Below are positions 17,497 to 26,548 of a stretch of 64,000 nucleotides of DNA, one piece after another. The stretch spans positions 396,374 through 460,373 of the forward strand of contig NZ_VCDI01000003.1 of the NCBI RefSeq assembly GCF_005844085.1, given 5' to 3'. A model generated the notes under the pieces. The model was given only the letters and a program-made list of their open reading frames with translations, ran no database searches and had not been told where the DNA came from. Each line of letters opens with the position of its first letter. Positions within the stretch are counted from its first letter, which is position 1. The DNA comes from Lichenicoccus roseus (lineage in GTDB: Bacteria > Pseudomonadota > Alphaproteobacteria > Acetobacterales > Acetobacteraceae). The position numbers and the translations under genes were made by a program.

Positions 17497-19040
17497 GCCG
17501 CCCGCTCGCCGACGCCGGTCGCATGCACCACGATGGCATCCTCGGTCATGTCGTCCCCTTCGAGCTCGGCAACGACGCGGCCGTGGCGCATCACCAGCAC
17601 GCGGTGGCAGAGCCCGATCAGCTCCTGCATCTCGGACGAGATGACCACCACCGCGTTGCCGGCCGCGGCGAGGGCGGCGATGAAGCGGTAGATCTGCGCC
17701 TTGGTGCCGATATCGATGCCGCGCGTCGGTTCGTCGATCACCAGGATGCGCGGTCCGGTCAGCATGGTCTTGGCCAGCATCAGCTTCTGCTGGTTGCCGC
17801 CCGAGAGCTGCCCGGCGAGCGCATCGCGACGGCCGGCACGGATGTCGAACCCGGTGCGCGCCTGCTCCATGGCGGCAAGCTCGCGCGCGGCATCGAGCAG
17901 GCCGAAGCGCTGGAACGGCGCCACCAGGGTGAGGTTGGTGGCGAGCGGCTGGCGCAGCAGCAGGCCGCGGCCCTTGCGATCCTCGGTGAGGTAGCCGATG
18001 CCGGCCCGCAGCGCGCTGCGCGGCGACAGGTGCGCCAGCGTCCGGCCATGCACGACGAGCTGCTCCACCTGGGCCGGACGCAGGCCGATCAGCCCCTCGA
18101 ACAGCTCGGTGCGCCCGGCCCCGACCAGCCCGCCGAAGCCGAGGATCTCCGCCGGGCGCAGGCTGAAGCTGGCCTCGCGGACTTGGCCGGGCACCCGGGC
18201 GCGCGTCACCTGCAGCGCCGGGGACGCGGATGCGGGCGGCGGCGCAGCCTTCGGCGGGAACAGGGTGGACATGTCGCGGCCGACCATCAGCCGGGCCATC
18301 TCGAGTTCGCCGAGGCCGGCCGCCGGTCGCGAGGTGACCAGGCGGCCGTCGCGCAGCACGGTGACGCTGTCGGCGATCATCGCGACCTCGGCCAGCCGGT
18401 GCGAGATATACAGCAGCGCGACGCCGGCCGCCTTCAGCGACAGCAGGGCAGCGAACAGGGCGTCCACCTCGTGCGGGGTGAGCACCGCGGTCGGCTCGTC
18501 CAGGATCACCACCCGCCGCGGCACCAGCAGAGCGCGCGCGATCTGCACCATCTGCCGCTCGGCGATGGACAGCCTGCCGACCGGCATGTCGGGCGCGACC
18601 CGGCAGCCGAGCGATGCCAGAAGTTCGGCCGCGAGCGCATGCATGCGGGCCCGGTCCAGGAACGGGCCACGGCGCAGTTCGCGGCCGAGGAACAGGTTCT
18701 CGGCGACCGTGAGTTCGCCGGCGAGCAGCTGCTCCTGGTGCACCAGGACGATGCCGAGCTGCTCCGCCTGCATCGGGTTGGCGAGCCGCACCGGCTGGCC
18801 GTCCAGCAGCACGCTGCCCTGGTCGGGTTGCAGGTGGCCGGACAGCAGCTTCATCAGGGTCGACTTGCCGGCGCCGTTCTCGCCGAGCACCGCGCACAGC
18901 TCGCCGGCCCGCACGGAGAGGCTGACATCGGACAGCACCTGGACCTGGCCGTACGACTTGCCGAGGGCGTCCGCTGCCAGGGTGGGAGTGGCCTGGGCGG
19001 CGGGCGCAGGGGTACGGTTGCCGATCAGGCCGCTTGCCAA
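17493..19040 (-). CDS. Sugar ABC transporter tandem ATPase (RbsA-like)
   Basis: A 515-residue fusion of two nucleotide-binding domains. Domain 1 has Walker A GENGAGKST, signature LSIAERQM and Walker B VVILDEPTAVL. Domain 2 has the degenerate Walker A GLVGAGRTE that is normal for this family, signature LSGGNQQK and Walker B ILVIDEPTRGID. The start is TTG at 19040 with a GGGGGAAG ribosome site just before it. It precedes the RbsC-like permease with a four-base overlap. Confidence 0.9.
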   Translation of the reverse strand: MASGLIGNRTPAPAAQATPTLAADALGKSYGQVQVLSDVSLSVRAGELCAVLGENGAGKSTLMKLLSGHLQPDQGSVLLDGQPVRLANPMQAEQLGIVLVHQEQLLAGELTVAENLFLGRELRRGPFLDRARMHALAAELLASLGCRVAPDMPVGRLSIAERQMVQIARALLVPRRVVILDEPTAVLTPHEVDALFAALLSLKAAGVALLYISHRLAEVAMIADSVTVLRDGRLVTSRPAAGLGELEMARLMVGRDMSTLFPPKAAPPPASASPALQVTRARVPGQVREASFSLRPAEILGFGGLVGAGRTELFEGLIGLRPAQVEQLVVHGRTLAHLSPRSALRAGIGYLTEDRKGRGLLLRQPLATNLTLVAPFQRFGLLDAARELAAMEQARTGFDIRAGRRDALAGQLSGGNQQKLMLAKTMLTGPRILVIDEPTRGIDIGTKAQIYRFIAALAAAGNAVVVISSEMQELIGLCHRVLVMRHGRVVAELEGDDMTEDAIVVHATGVGERAA

Positions 19041-19154
19041 CTGCTTCCCCCCGGTGCGCTGGCGGACTTGATGCCCGTTCCTTGACGCCGCTGCCGAGCA
19101 TGATCCGCCACCCGGCCGGAGACAAGCGGCGCCGTTGCGTCTGCCGATCGAGCG

Positions 19155-19505
19155 TCAGGCCCGGATATAGACCCAGGCGTCGCGTCCGGATTGCGTGCGC
19201 ACCCGGACCCGCCGGTATTCCGGGCCCTCGTAGTCGTCGGCCCGTGCCAGCCCGGCCTGATCGAGCGTCAGCACCACACCCGCCACCCGATCATTCGCAT
19301 CGTCCGACGCATCCAGGATCGGATAGGTGGCGGGGTCCGGCGCTCCGGCCTCCACGATGGTGATCGTGCCGCGGCGATAGCCCGCGACGGTGTCGGGCTC
19401 CCCCGTCAGCAGGCGTCCGAAGCAGGCGAGCTGTACGGCCGGGTCCTGCAACGTGCCATACGAGAACAGCAGGATGACGCGCTCCGGGTCAACATCGCTG
19501 GTCAA
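19155..19505 (-). CDS. Gamma-glutamylcyclotransferase-like (AIG2/GGCT fold) protein
   Basis: A small cytosolic protein of 116 residues. The YGTLQ motif near the N-terminus is the substrate-phosphate-like loop of the GGCT fold, and DDYEGPEYRRVRV supplies the conserved acidic residue used by cyclotransferases. A TTG at 19505 is the best start, with AGGGG about eight bases upstream and 11 bases after the SDR stop; no in-frame ATG exists. Bacterial members act on gamma-glutamylamines or have no known role. It sits between an SDR and the sugar transporter genes. Confidence 0.65.
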   Translation of the reverse strand: MTSDVDPERVILLFSYGTLQDPAVQLACFGRLLTGEPDTVAGYRRGTITIVEAGAPDPATYPILDASDDANDRVAGVVLTLDQAGLARADDYEGPEYRRVRVRTQSGRDAWVYIRA

Positions 19506-19516
19506 CCGGGGCGCCC

Positions 19517-20278
19517 CTAGAACTGCACGCCGCGGGTCAGCGCGCCGTCCACCACCAGGTTGGTGCCGGTGATGAAGCTTGCCGCAGGGCTGGCCAGGAA
19601 CACCACCGCGCGCGCGACCTCCTCCGGGGTTGCCATGCGTCCGGTCGGGTTGAGCGCCAGCGCGGAGGCGAACAACGCCGGATCGTCGCGCTCGATGCGG
19701 GCCCAGACGCCGCCGGGGAAGTAGGTGTTGCCGGGCGACACCGAGTTGGCGCGAAGCCCGCGTGGCGCAAGCTGGTAGGCGAGACCCTGGGCGTAGTGGA
19801 TCAGCGCGGCCTTGAATGCGCCATACGGGCCGGCGGCGAAATCCACCTCGCGGCCCGAGACGCTGGAGATCAGCGTGATCGAGCCCGCCGCCGAGCGCTC
19901 CAGCCAGGGCATCGCGGCATCGACCAGCGTGACGCTGCCGAGGATGTCGGTGGCGAAGCCGGCGCGCCAGGCGGCCTCGCCGGCGCCGATGGCAAGCGCG
20001 CTGACATTGGCCACGATCATGTCGAGGCCGCCGAACTCCTCTGCCGTCGCCGCGACCCAGCTGCGCACCGCATCGCCATCGGCGACATCGAGCGCACGGC
20101 CGCTGGCACGCGGGGCGACCTTGGCGAGGTCCGCGACGGTCTCCGTCACCGCCTGGGCGTCGCGGGCACAGATGGCGACGCTGGCGCCCTCGCGCGCGAA
20201 CAGCTCGGCGATGGCGCGGCCGATGCCCCTGGTGCCGCCGGTCACCAGCGCGGTGCGGCCGGCTATCTGCAGATCCAT
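19517..20278 (-). CDS. Short-chain dehydrogenase/reductase
   Basis: A 253-residue NAD(P)-dependent oxidoreductase. The dinucleotide loop TGGTRGIG, the ANVS element in place of the usual NNAG, catalytic Ser in LISSVSG and the Y-x3-K pair in GPYGAFKAAL are visible, with the PGNTYFPGGV segment following. An aspartate-free first loop (ICARDAQAV) suggests NADP use. It starts 24 bases after the acetamidase stop and is followed by the GGCT-like gene, so it is probably read through from the amide operon. Substrate unknown. Confidence 0.82.
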   Translation of the reverse strand: MDLQIAGRTALVTGGTRGIGRAIAELFAREGASVAICARDAQAVTETVADLAKVAPRASGRALDVADGDAVRSWVAATAEEFGGLDMIVANVSALAIGAGEAAWRAGFATDILGSVTLVDAAMPWLERSAAGSITLISSVSGREVDFAAGPYGAFKAALIHYAQGLAYQLAPRGLRANSVSPGNTYFPGGVWARIERDDPALFASALALNPTGRMATPEEVARAVVFLASPAASFITGTNLVVDGALTRGVQF

Positions 20279-20302
20279 CGCTCGTCTCCCGATGCGGGTG
20301 GC

Positions 20303-21295
20303 TCAGGCGTGCAGGATCGCCTTGCTGATCGAGGCGCCCAGCGAATATTTCGGATCGACCATGTTGCCGAGCCGCACGCGGCCGCACTGCGTCAGCAGCA
20401 TGTAGGCGTCGATCTCGTCATAGCCGAAATCCGCCGCCATCCAGCGCACCAGCTCGCGATACGCGATGCGGGCGGCATCCTCCATCGGACGCGAGGAGCC
20501 GATGGCCATGTAGAACTCGGCATTCTCCAGTCGCGGCCAGCGTATGGTCCAGTCCTTGATCAGGTCGATCTGCACGGTGGTGACGGTGGGATGCTCGAGT
20601 GCCACGCCGCACAGCTCGCCGTCGCCCTGCGTTGCGTGGCAATCGCCGAGATACAGCAGCGCGCCGGCGACCTGCACCGGCAGGTAGATCACCGAGTTTG
20701 GGGCGATGTCCGGCACGTCCATGTTGCCGCCGTAGTAGTCGGGATGCAGCGAGGAGATCGCCTCGATTTCCGGCGAAGTGCCGATGGTGCCGATGAACGG
20801 CCGGTACGGCAGCGTGATGCGGTCGTTCCAGACGGTGCCGTGCTCGGCGGTGACGTGCAGCTTGCGGACCCGCTCCGGCAGCGGCGGGTTGAGCAGCGCG
20901 GTGTCGCCGGTCGCCACCAGGCCGCCGAACTCCGGCATGATCAGCGTGGTGCCGACAGGCTGCGGACCGCGCGGCACGATCGAGCGTATGCTGACCGCGA
21001 GGCAGTCGCCCTTCCCGGCGCCCTCGACGTATATCGGTCCGTTCTGCGGGTTGAGGAACGGGAAGTTCAGCAGGGCGGTCGGGCTGTCTGTCTCCGAGCG
21101 GATCTTGCCCTCGAAGGCGTCGTGCGTCTCCACCGAGACCACGGCGCCGGGGGCCACGCGCAGCACCGGCTCGGCATACGGGCCGTACACGTAATGGTAT
21201 TTCCCCTGGTCGGCCTCCGTCATGCTGTGCTCGGAGGTGACCTTGCCGGCGGCGACGCCGCGGCGCGCCATGATCGAGCTCTCGAACCAGGACAT
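20303..21295 (-). CDS. fmdA: Acetamidase/formamidase
   Basis: A 330-residue zinc-dependent hydrolase of the FmdA/AmdA family, which releases ammonia from formamide or acetamide. Family segments include the THDAFEGKI motif with a metal-type His-Asp pair, GPIYVEGAGKGDCLAVSI, YLGDCHATQGDGELCGVALE and the C-terminal DEIDAYMLLTQCGRVRLGNMVDPKYSLGA. The start is an ATG at 21295. It lies 13 bases after the second ATPase of the amide/urea-type transporter. The AmiC and AmiR genes head the same strand, so this is very likely the catabolic enzyme of the system. Confidence 0.9.
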   Translation of the reverse strand: MSWFESSIMARRGVAAGKVTSEHSMTEADQGKYHYVYGPYAEPVLRVAPGAVVSVETHDAFEGKIRSETDSPTALLNFPFLNPQNGPIYVEGAGKGDCLAVSIRSIVPRGPQPVGTTLIMPEFGGLVATGDTALLNPPLPERVRKLHVTAEHGTVWNDRITLPYRPFIGTIGTSPEIEAISSLHPDYYGGNMDVPDIAPNSVIYLPVQVAGALLYLGDCHATQGDGELCGVALEHPTVTTVQIDLIKDWTIRWPRLENAEFYMAIGSSRPMEDAARIAYRELVRWMAADFGYDEIDAYMLLTQCGRVRLGNMVDPKYSLGASISKAILHA

Positions 21296-21308
21296 TGTCT
21301 AGCTCCCT

Positions 21309-22046
21309 TCAGACTGCGAGATGGCGGCGCATGATGCTGCGATCCTGCAGATCCTGCGCCGAAAGATCGGCGGTGATGCGGCCCTTGTCCATGACCGCGC
21401 AGCGCTGCGCCATGGCGCGGATCATGTCGAGATTCTGCTCGACCAGCATGATCGGGATCCCGGTCTTGCGGTTCAGCGCCACCATGATGCGCGAGATGTC
21501 CTGCACGATCGAGGGCTGGATGCCCTCGGACGGCTCGTCGAGCAGCAGCAGCGACGGCTGGCCGATCAGCACGCGCGCGATCGCCAGCATCTGCTGCTGC
21601 CCACCGGAGAGGGTGCCGGCACGCTGGCGCCGCCGTTCGTGCAGGATCGGGAAGGTATCGTAGGCGCGCTGCAGGTCCGGCCGGCGACCGACGCAGAGGC
21701 TCTCGGCGACGCGCAGGTTCTCCTCGACGCTGAGCCTGCCGAACACGTCGCGGCCCTGCGGCACGTAGCCGATGCCGGCGCGCGCCCGGCGATGCACCGG
21801 CAGCGTGTCGAGCGGGTTTCCGCTCAGCCGGATCTCGCCCTGCATCGCCGGCAGCAGCCCGATCAGCGCGCGCATGAGGGTCGTCTTGCCGACACCGTTG
21901 CGGCCGATGACGGCGACGATCTCGCCCGGCCGGATGGCGAGATCGACACCCTGCAGCACCGGCTTGCCGCCGTAGCCCGCATGCAGGCCGCTGACCGACA
22001 GCACCGGCATCGAAAGCCCAGGCACCGGGGGCATCGCGTCAGTCAT
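21309..22046 (-). CDS. ABC transporter ATPase (LivF/UrtE/FmdF class)
   Basis: A 245-residue ATPase of the branched-chain amino acid/urea/amide transporter class. Walker A is GRNGVGKTT, signature LSGGQQQM and Walker B LLLLDEPSEGIQ; the GIQP pattern after Walker B is typical of the UrtE/amide branch rather than LivF (which usually has GLAP). ATG at 22046 overlaps the LivG-type gene by eight bases. It drives the permease pair with its partner ATPase. Confidence 0.9.
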   Translation of the reverse strand: MTDAMPPVPGLSMPVLSVSGLHAGYGGKPVLQGVDLAIRPGEIVAVIGRNGVGKTTLMRALIGLLPAMQGEIRLSGNPLDTLPVHRRARAGIGYVPQGRDVFGRLSVEENLRVAESLCVGRRPDLQRAYDTFPILHERRRQRAGTLSGGQQQMLAIARVLIGQPSLLLLDEPSEGIQPSIVQDISRIMVALNRKTGIPIMLVEQNLDMIRAMAQRCAVMDKGRITADLSAQDLQDRSIMRRHLAV

Positions 22047-22761
22047 ACCGGGTCTCCCCGAAATAGATTTCCGCCACCCGCTCGTCGGCGACGATCTCCT
22101 GCATGCTGCCCTGCGCGAAGATGCGGCCGAGATGCAGCACGCTCACCCGCTGCGCCACCTGGCGGACGAACTCCATGTCGTGCTCGACCGCGAGCACGGT
22201 GACGCCCGCGCGGTTGAGCGACCGCACGAGTTCGCCGGTGGCGTGCGTCTCGTCGGGCGACATGCCGGCGGTCGGCTCGTCGAGCAGCAGCAGGCGCGGC
22301 TTGAGCGCCACCGCCATGCCGATCTCCAGCCACTGCTTCTGGCCGTGGCTGAGCTCCGACGCCCGCTGCAATCCGGCGGCATGCAGGCCGAGGAACTCCA
22401 GCAGCCGGTCGATCTCGCGATCGAGATGCGCGCGCGCAAGGTGGTGCTGCAGCGCGATCGCCAGGTTCTGCCGCACGGTCAGCGCCTGGAAGATCCCGGG
22501 CACCTGGAACTTCACGCTCATGCCGCGCCGGATGCGCTGGAACGGCTTCAGATTGGTGATGTCCTCGCCGGCGTACAGGATGCGGCCGCCGGACGGCAGC
22601 ACGGCGCCCAGGATGAGCTTGAACAGGGTGCTCTTGCCGGCGCCGTTCGGGCCGATCAGGCAGTGGATCTCGCCCTCCTCCAGGGCGAGCGACACCCCGG
22701 CGGTGACGTGCAGGCCGCCATAGTGCTTGTCCAGCGCCTCGGTCTGCAGCAGCGCGCTCAT
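22039..22761 (-). CDS. ABC transporter ATPase (LivG/UrtD class)
   Basis: A 240-residue ATPase with Walker A GPNGAGKST, a SVKFQVPGIFQALTV Q-loop region, signature LSHGQKQWLEIGMA (the LSHGQ variant is typical of UrtD) and Walker B LLLLDEPTAGMSPDE. ATG at 22761 overlaps the permease TGA (ATGA). It pairs with the other ATPase to power amide or urea import. Confidence 0.9.
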   Translation of the reverse strand: MSALLQTEALDKHYGGLHVTAGVSLALEEGEIHCLIGPNGAGKSTLFKLILGAVLPSGGRILYAGEDITNLKPFQRIRRGMSVKFQVPGIFQALTVRQNLAIALQHHLARAHLDREIDRLLEFLGLHAAGLQRASELSHGQKQWLEIGMAVALKPRLLLLDEPTAGMSPDETHATGELVRSLNRAGVTVLAVEHDMEFVRQVAQRVSVLHLGRIFAQGSMQEIVADERVAEIYFGETRYD

Positions 22762-23798
22762 CGGGCACTGCCCGGACGGCGGCGGCGCAGCAACGCCTCG
22801 ACCGGGCCCGCCACCAGCCCGCGCGGCGCCAGCAGCACGGTCGCCACCAGCAGCGCGCCCATCACCACCAGCGCGTACTGGCTGCCATAGATGGTCAGCG
22901 CCTGGAAGCCGGCCAGAACCACCAGGGTGCCGACCAGCGTCGCGGTGAGGTCGTGGCGGCCGCCGACCGCAACCCACACGATCGGCAGGGCCGCCGCGTT
23001 CAGGCCCATGCTTGAGGGCGTGATGTACTGGCCCCAGGAGGTGTAGAGCGCGCCGCTGAGCCCGGCGAGCGCGCTGCCGATGACGAAGGCGGCGAGCTGG
23101 TACAGCCTGACATCGTAGCCGAGCATCTCGGCGCGTTCGGGATTTTCACGTATCGCCACCAGCACGTTGCCGAAGCGCGAATTTACCAGCATGCGCAGCG
23201 CGAGGTACACCAGCACCAGCAACGCGAGCACCAGGTAGTAGAGCCCGATATCGGGGAACAGCACGATGTCGCCGCCGGACCAGGGCAGGGTGAGCGGCGG
23301 CATCGCGTTCATGCCGTTGTAGCCGTTCAACCGCGCGGCGCCGACATGCCATTCCGGCCCCGCGGTCTGCGACATGAAGCGCTCGCACACCAGCGTGACG
23401 GACAGCGTGACGATGCCGAGGAACACCCCGCTGATGCGGCCGAAGAACAGGAAATAGCCGAGCAGCGCCGCGAAGGCTGCCGCGAGACCGACCGACAGCA
23501 GCAGCGCCAGCAGGGTGAAGCCATGCGCCGCGCCGAAATCGGTGGTGAGCACGCCGTAGCCGTAGCCGGACAGGCCGAAGAACGCGGTCTGCCCGAAGGA
23601 AAGCGCGCCGCCATAGCCCCAGATCAGGCACAGGCCGAGCGCCATGAACACCCAGTCGAAGAAGTAGACGGTGTTGCCGACGGTGTAGCCGTCGACGAAG
23701 ACCGGATAGCCCGCGGCGATGCCGAGGCAGACGACGAAGCCGGTCCAGAACCAGCGGCCGCGCCCGAGTGTCTGCGGGCCTTCGAGAAGCCGCCACAT
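22758..23798 (-). CDS. ABC transporter permease (LivM/UrtC class)
   Basis: A 346-residue inner-membrane permease with about ten hydrophobic helices. Family markers are LIWGYGGALSFGQTAFFGLSGYGYG and VAIRENPERAEMLGYDV, the coupling region typical of UrtC/LivM. The start codon at 23798 shares one base with the upstream stop (TGATG), indicating coupled translation. It forms a heterodimer with the LivH-type permease. Confidence 0.9.
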   Translation of the reverse strand: MWRLLEGPQTLGRGRWFWTGFVVCLGIAAGYPVFVDGYTVGNTVYFFDWVFMALGLCLIWGYGGALSFGQTAFFGLSGYGYGVLTTDFGAAHGFTLLALLLSVGLAAAFAALLGYFLFFGRISGVFLGIVTLSVTLVCERFMSQTAGPEWHVGAARLNGYNGMNAMPPLTLPWSGGDIVLFPDIGLYYLVLALLVLVYLALRMLVNSRFGNVLVAIRENPERAEMLGYDVRLYQLAAFVIGSALAGLSGALYTSWGQYITPSSMGLNAAALPIVWVAVGGRHDLTATLVGTLVVLAGFQALTIYGSQYALVVMGALLVATVLLAPRGLVAGPVEALLRRRRPGSAR

Positions 23799-24661
23799 CA
23801 GCCGCGTTCCTGCAGCAGCCAGCCGGAGACGCCGCGCGGCAGCACCCGGACCATGGCGATCACCGCCACCAGCAGCGCCACCTGGCCGATCAGCTGGCCC
23901 TCCCAGGAGGTCGCGAGCGCCTTAACCACGCCGAGTACCGCGGCGGCCGGCGCGGTGCCGATGAAGACGTCGGTGCCGCCGATCACCACGGTGGCGAACG
24001 CCTCCATCAGGAAGGTGCCGCCCATGGTCGGCACGATGGTCATGGTGGGTGCGTACAGCCCGCCGGTGAGGCCGGCGAGGGCGGCGCCGAGGCCGAAGGT
24101 CAGGCTGTAGACGCGACCGGTATCGACGCCCAGCGCCTCGGCCATGTGCGGCAGCGCGATGGTGGCGCGTGCCACGGTGCCGTACCGGGTGACGTTGAAC
24201 AGCAGGTAGAGCGCGCCGAGCAGGGCGACGGCGACCGCGATCAACAGCAGCCGGTAGACCGGGTAGGAGTTGCCGCCGAGGCTGACGCTGGTGAACGGCG
24301 TGCCGACACCGGGCAGGCTGGAGCCGACCAGGATCAACGTGCCTTGCGTCGCGATCAGGCTGATGCCCCAGGTGGCGACGATGCTGTCGAGCGGCCGGCC
24401 ATACAGGTGCCGGATCACCAGCCGTTCCAGCACGATGCCGATGACGCCGGCGACCAGCGCGCCGCAAGCGATCGCCACCGGCAGCGGCAGCCCGAGGCGT
24501 GCGACGCTGACGGTGACCATGGCGCCGCACATGATGAACTCGCCATGCGCCAAGTTGATCACCCCCATCATGCCGAAGATGACCGCGAGACCCAGCGCCG
24601 ACAGCACCAGGAAGGCGAAGGAGTCACCGCACTGGTAGAGCAGGTTCAGCAGGGAGGCCAT
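23798..24661 (-). CDS. ABC transporter permease (LivH/UrtB class)
   Basis: A 287-residue membrane subunit. It contains the family hallmark FGMMGVINLAHGEFIMCGA and the C-terminal GGTFLMEAFATVVIGGTDVFIGT. ATG at 24661 is two bases after the TGA of the binding-protein gene. Length and motifs match UrtB/amide transporter permeases. Confidence 0.9.
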   Translation of the reverse strand: MASLLNLLYQCGDSFAFLVLSALGLAVIFGMMGVINLAHGEFIMCGAMVTVSVARLGLPLPVAIACGALVAGVIGIVLERLVIRHLYGRPLDSIVATWGISLIATQGTLILVGSSLPGVGTPFTSVSLGGNSYPVYRLLLIAVAVALLGALYLLFNVTRYGTVARATIALPHMAEALGVDTGRVYSLTFGLGAALAGLTGGLYAPTMTIVPTMGGTFLMEAFATVVIGGTDVFIGTAPAAAVLGVVKALATSWEGQLIGQVALLVAVIAMVRVLPRGVSGWLLQERG

Positions 24662-24663
24662 GC

Positions 24664-25908
24664 TCAGCCCTTGGGCGGCGGGCTGCTTGGGGTGTACTGC
24701 GTATGCGGATCGCTTTTCGTCAGGTCGCAGCCGTTGTCGCCGAGCCAGTACGGCTTGATGTCGGGCCACACCTTCGGGAAGCTGATCGAGTGGTCGGCAT
24801 TCACCTTCGCCAGGTAGATGGTGTGCGAGGTGTGCTGGCTCTTCGGGTCGATGCACATGCGGCCTTCCGGCGCATCGAGACAGACATCGCCCTTGGCGAT
24901 CACCGCGCGCAAATCGTCACGCTTCGTCGAGCCGTGCGCGCGCTCGACCATCTGCTTGTACAGGTAGAGCGCCGCATAGGAATTCTCCGCCTCCTGGTTC
25001 ACGTACGGCTCGTGCGGGAACATCGCATGCCACCTGCCCAGGAACGCCTTGCTGGCGGGCGTATCGACCTCCTCGATATAGTTTGTGGTGACGTACATGT
25101 TGGCGAGCGTCGGTGGCGGGAAGCGCTTGTGCTCGTAGCCCTGGCCGACATTGACCGAGCTGCCCATCGGCACCTGCAGCCCCGCCGCATGCGCCTGTCC
25201 GTAGTAGGAGGCCTGGGCGGTGCCGACCAGCAAGGTCATCAGGATATCCGGATGCGCCTTCTGGATGTTCTGGATGGTCTGCGAGAACTGCGACACGCCG
25301 AGCGGGATGAACTCCTCGCCCACCATGTGGCCGCCCTGCTGCTTGACGATGTTGCGCACCCACTCGGCCGAGATCTGGCCGAAATTATAGTCCGCCGCGA
25401 TGGTGTACACGTTCTTGCCGAACTTCTGCATCATCCACGGGATCAGCGTCGAGAACTGCTGCTCCGGCACCGCGCCGGTAACGATCACGTGGCTGTCGCA
25501 GACGCCGCCCTCGTACTGGTTGTTGTAGAAGGCGAGGCCGTTCAGCTGGTCGACGATCGGACGGTAGGCTTCGCGCGAGGCGCTGGAAAATCCCGCGAAC
25601 ACGACATCCACCTTGTCGCGCTGCAGCACGCGACGCATGAATTGCTGGTAGCGCGTGTTGTCGGACTGGGTGTCGTAGATCACCAGCTGGATCGGGCGCC
25701 CGGCGATGCCGCCGCTCGCGTTGATCTCCTTCGCCGCGAGCTGGATGCCATGCACCTTGCCGATGGTGGCGAGCGCGAAATCCCCGGACTGGTCCTCCAG
25801 CACGCCGAGCTTGATCGGATCGGCGGCGTGCGCGGCCGGCGCCGCCAAAATGCCCGCCGCCAGCAGCACGGCCGCGAGCAGCCTGTTTCGATGGGGCACT
25901 TCAGCCAT
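24664..25908 (-). CDS. Amide/urea-type ABC transporter substrate-binding protein
   Basis: A 414-residue periplasmic binding protein with a clear signal peptide ending around AAPAAHAADPI. The mature part shows KLGVLEDQSGDFALATIGKVHGIQLAAKEIN and FAGFSSASREAYRP, as in short-chain amide (FmdD-like) and urea (UrtA) receptors. The ATG at 25908 is preferred since GGAGAG lies six bases upstream; a start 13 codons earlier has no such site. It overlaps the amiR stop region by eight bases. Its cytosolic relative AmiC heads the operon, so both may bind the same amide. Confidence 0.88.
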   Translation of the reverse strand: MAEVPHRNRLLAAVLLAAGILAAPAAHAADPIKLGVLEDQSGDFALATIGKVHGIQLAAKEINASGGIAGRPIQLVIYDTQSDNTRYQQFMRRVLQRDKVDVVFAGFSSASREAYRPIVDQLNGLAFYNNQYEGGVCDSHVIVTGAVPEQQFSTLIPWMMQKFGKNVYTIAADYNFGQISAEWVRNIVKQQGGHMVGEEFIPLGVSQFSQTIQNIQKAHPDILMTLLVGTAQASYYGQAHAAGLQVPMGSSVNVGQGYEHKRFPPPTLANMYVTTNYIEEVDTPASKAFLGRWHAMFPHEPYVNQEAENSYAALYLYKQMVERAHGSTKRDDLRAVIAKGDVCLDAPEGRMCIDPKSQHTSHTIYLAKVNADHSISFPKVWPDIKPYWLGDNGCDLTKSDPHTQYTPSSPPPKG

Positions 25909-26548
25909 GGTCTCTCTCCTGCTTGAAGGGGGCACGCGCCGGGGCACATTGCCTCGGCAGCGTCTGCATCAGGTTGTCGCAGTAATCCTCGATGCCGAGG
26001 CGGGCGCGCATCGCATCGCGTCGCAGCGTCTCGAAGGCGGTGTCGTCATCCAGGCCGTCGCGCTGCATCACGTGCAGGATCGCCTTGACCAGGCCGCGCC
26101 TGCCACGACGGCGGCGCTCGTGCTCGGCGATGCGGGCCTCCGCAAGCTGGCGTTGCCGGTAGCCGTTGATGCCGAGATAGAGCGATGTGTAGAGCGCGCC
26201 CGACTGCACCGGCTTGCGCAGCATCGCGGTCGCACCGGCTTCCATCAGCAGGCGCAGCCGGCTCGGGGTCTCCATGCCGATCAGGCCGATGACCGGCACC
26301 GGCGGCTTCAGCTCGATCAGCAGCGGCAGGATCGCGCAGGCACCTGGATCGCCATCGACGATGAGGACGTCGCGATCGGCGCAGAGGGACAATTCCGCCA
26401 GCGCGTCCGGCTGTTCCGGCGCGTGTTCGACCGTGACGCCGAGACGTGCCAGCCCGTGCTGCAACGGATCGGACGCGCTGTCGGGCGTTGGCCGGAACAG
26501 CATTGCGCGCAGGCCGCTGAAGTTCTGGATCAGGCGCAGCCGGCTCAC
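25901..26548 (-). CDS. amiR: AmiR-like ANTAR antitermination regulator
   Basis: A 215-residue RNA-binding regulator. Residues ~1-125 form a pseudo-receiver domain (VLIVDGDPGACAILPLL, AGATAMLRKPVQ), followed by a coiled-coil helix rich in Arg/Glu and a C-terminal ANTAR domain (about 140-198) with the KAILHVMQRDGLDDDTAFETLRRDAM pattern. In Pseudomonas, AmiR binds leader RNA and prevents termination when released by AmiC. The GTG start at 26548 overlaps the amiC TGA (GTGA), which supports stoichiometric synthesis with its sensor. Its RNA target is not proven; the only sizeable untranslated space in the operon is the leader upstream of amiC. Confidence 0.85.
   Translation of the reverse strand: MSRLRLIQNFSGLRAMLFRPTPDSASDPLQHGLARLGVTVEHAPEQPDALAELSLCADRDVLIVDGDPGACAILPLLIELKPPVPVIGLIGMETPSRLRLLMEAGATAMLRKPVQSGALYTSLYLGINGYRQRQLAEARIAEHERRRRGRRGLVKAILHVMQRDGLDDDTAFETLRRDAMRARLGIEDYCDNLMQTLPRQCAPARAPFKQERDHG

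Noticed and set aside
16507-19125. An 872-codon minus-strand frame joining sugar ATPase and permease
   Set aside because: Only its last third, from 17496, is the permease; upstream it reads the ATPase gene in the wrong frame.
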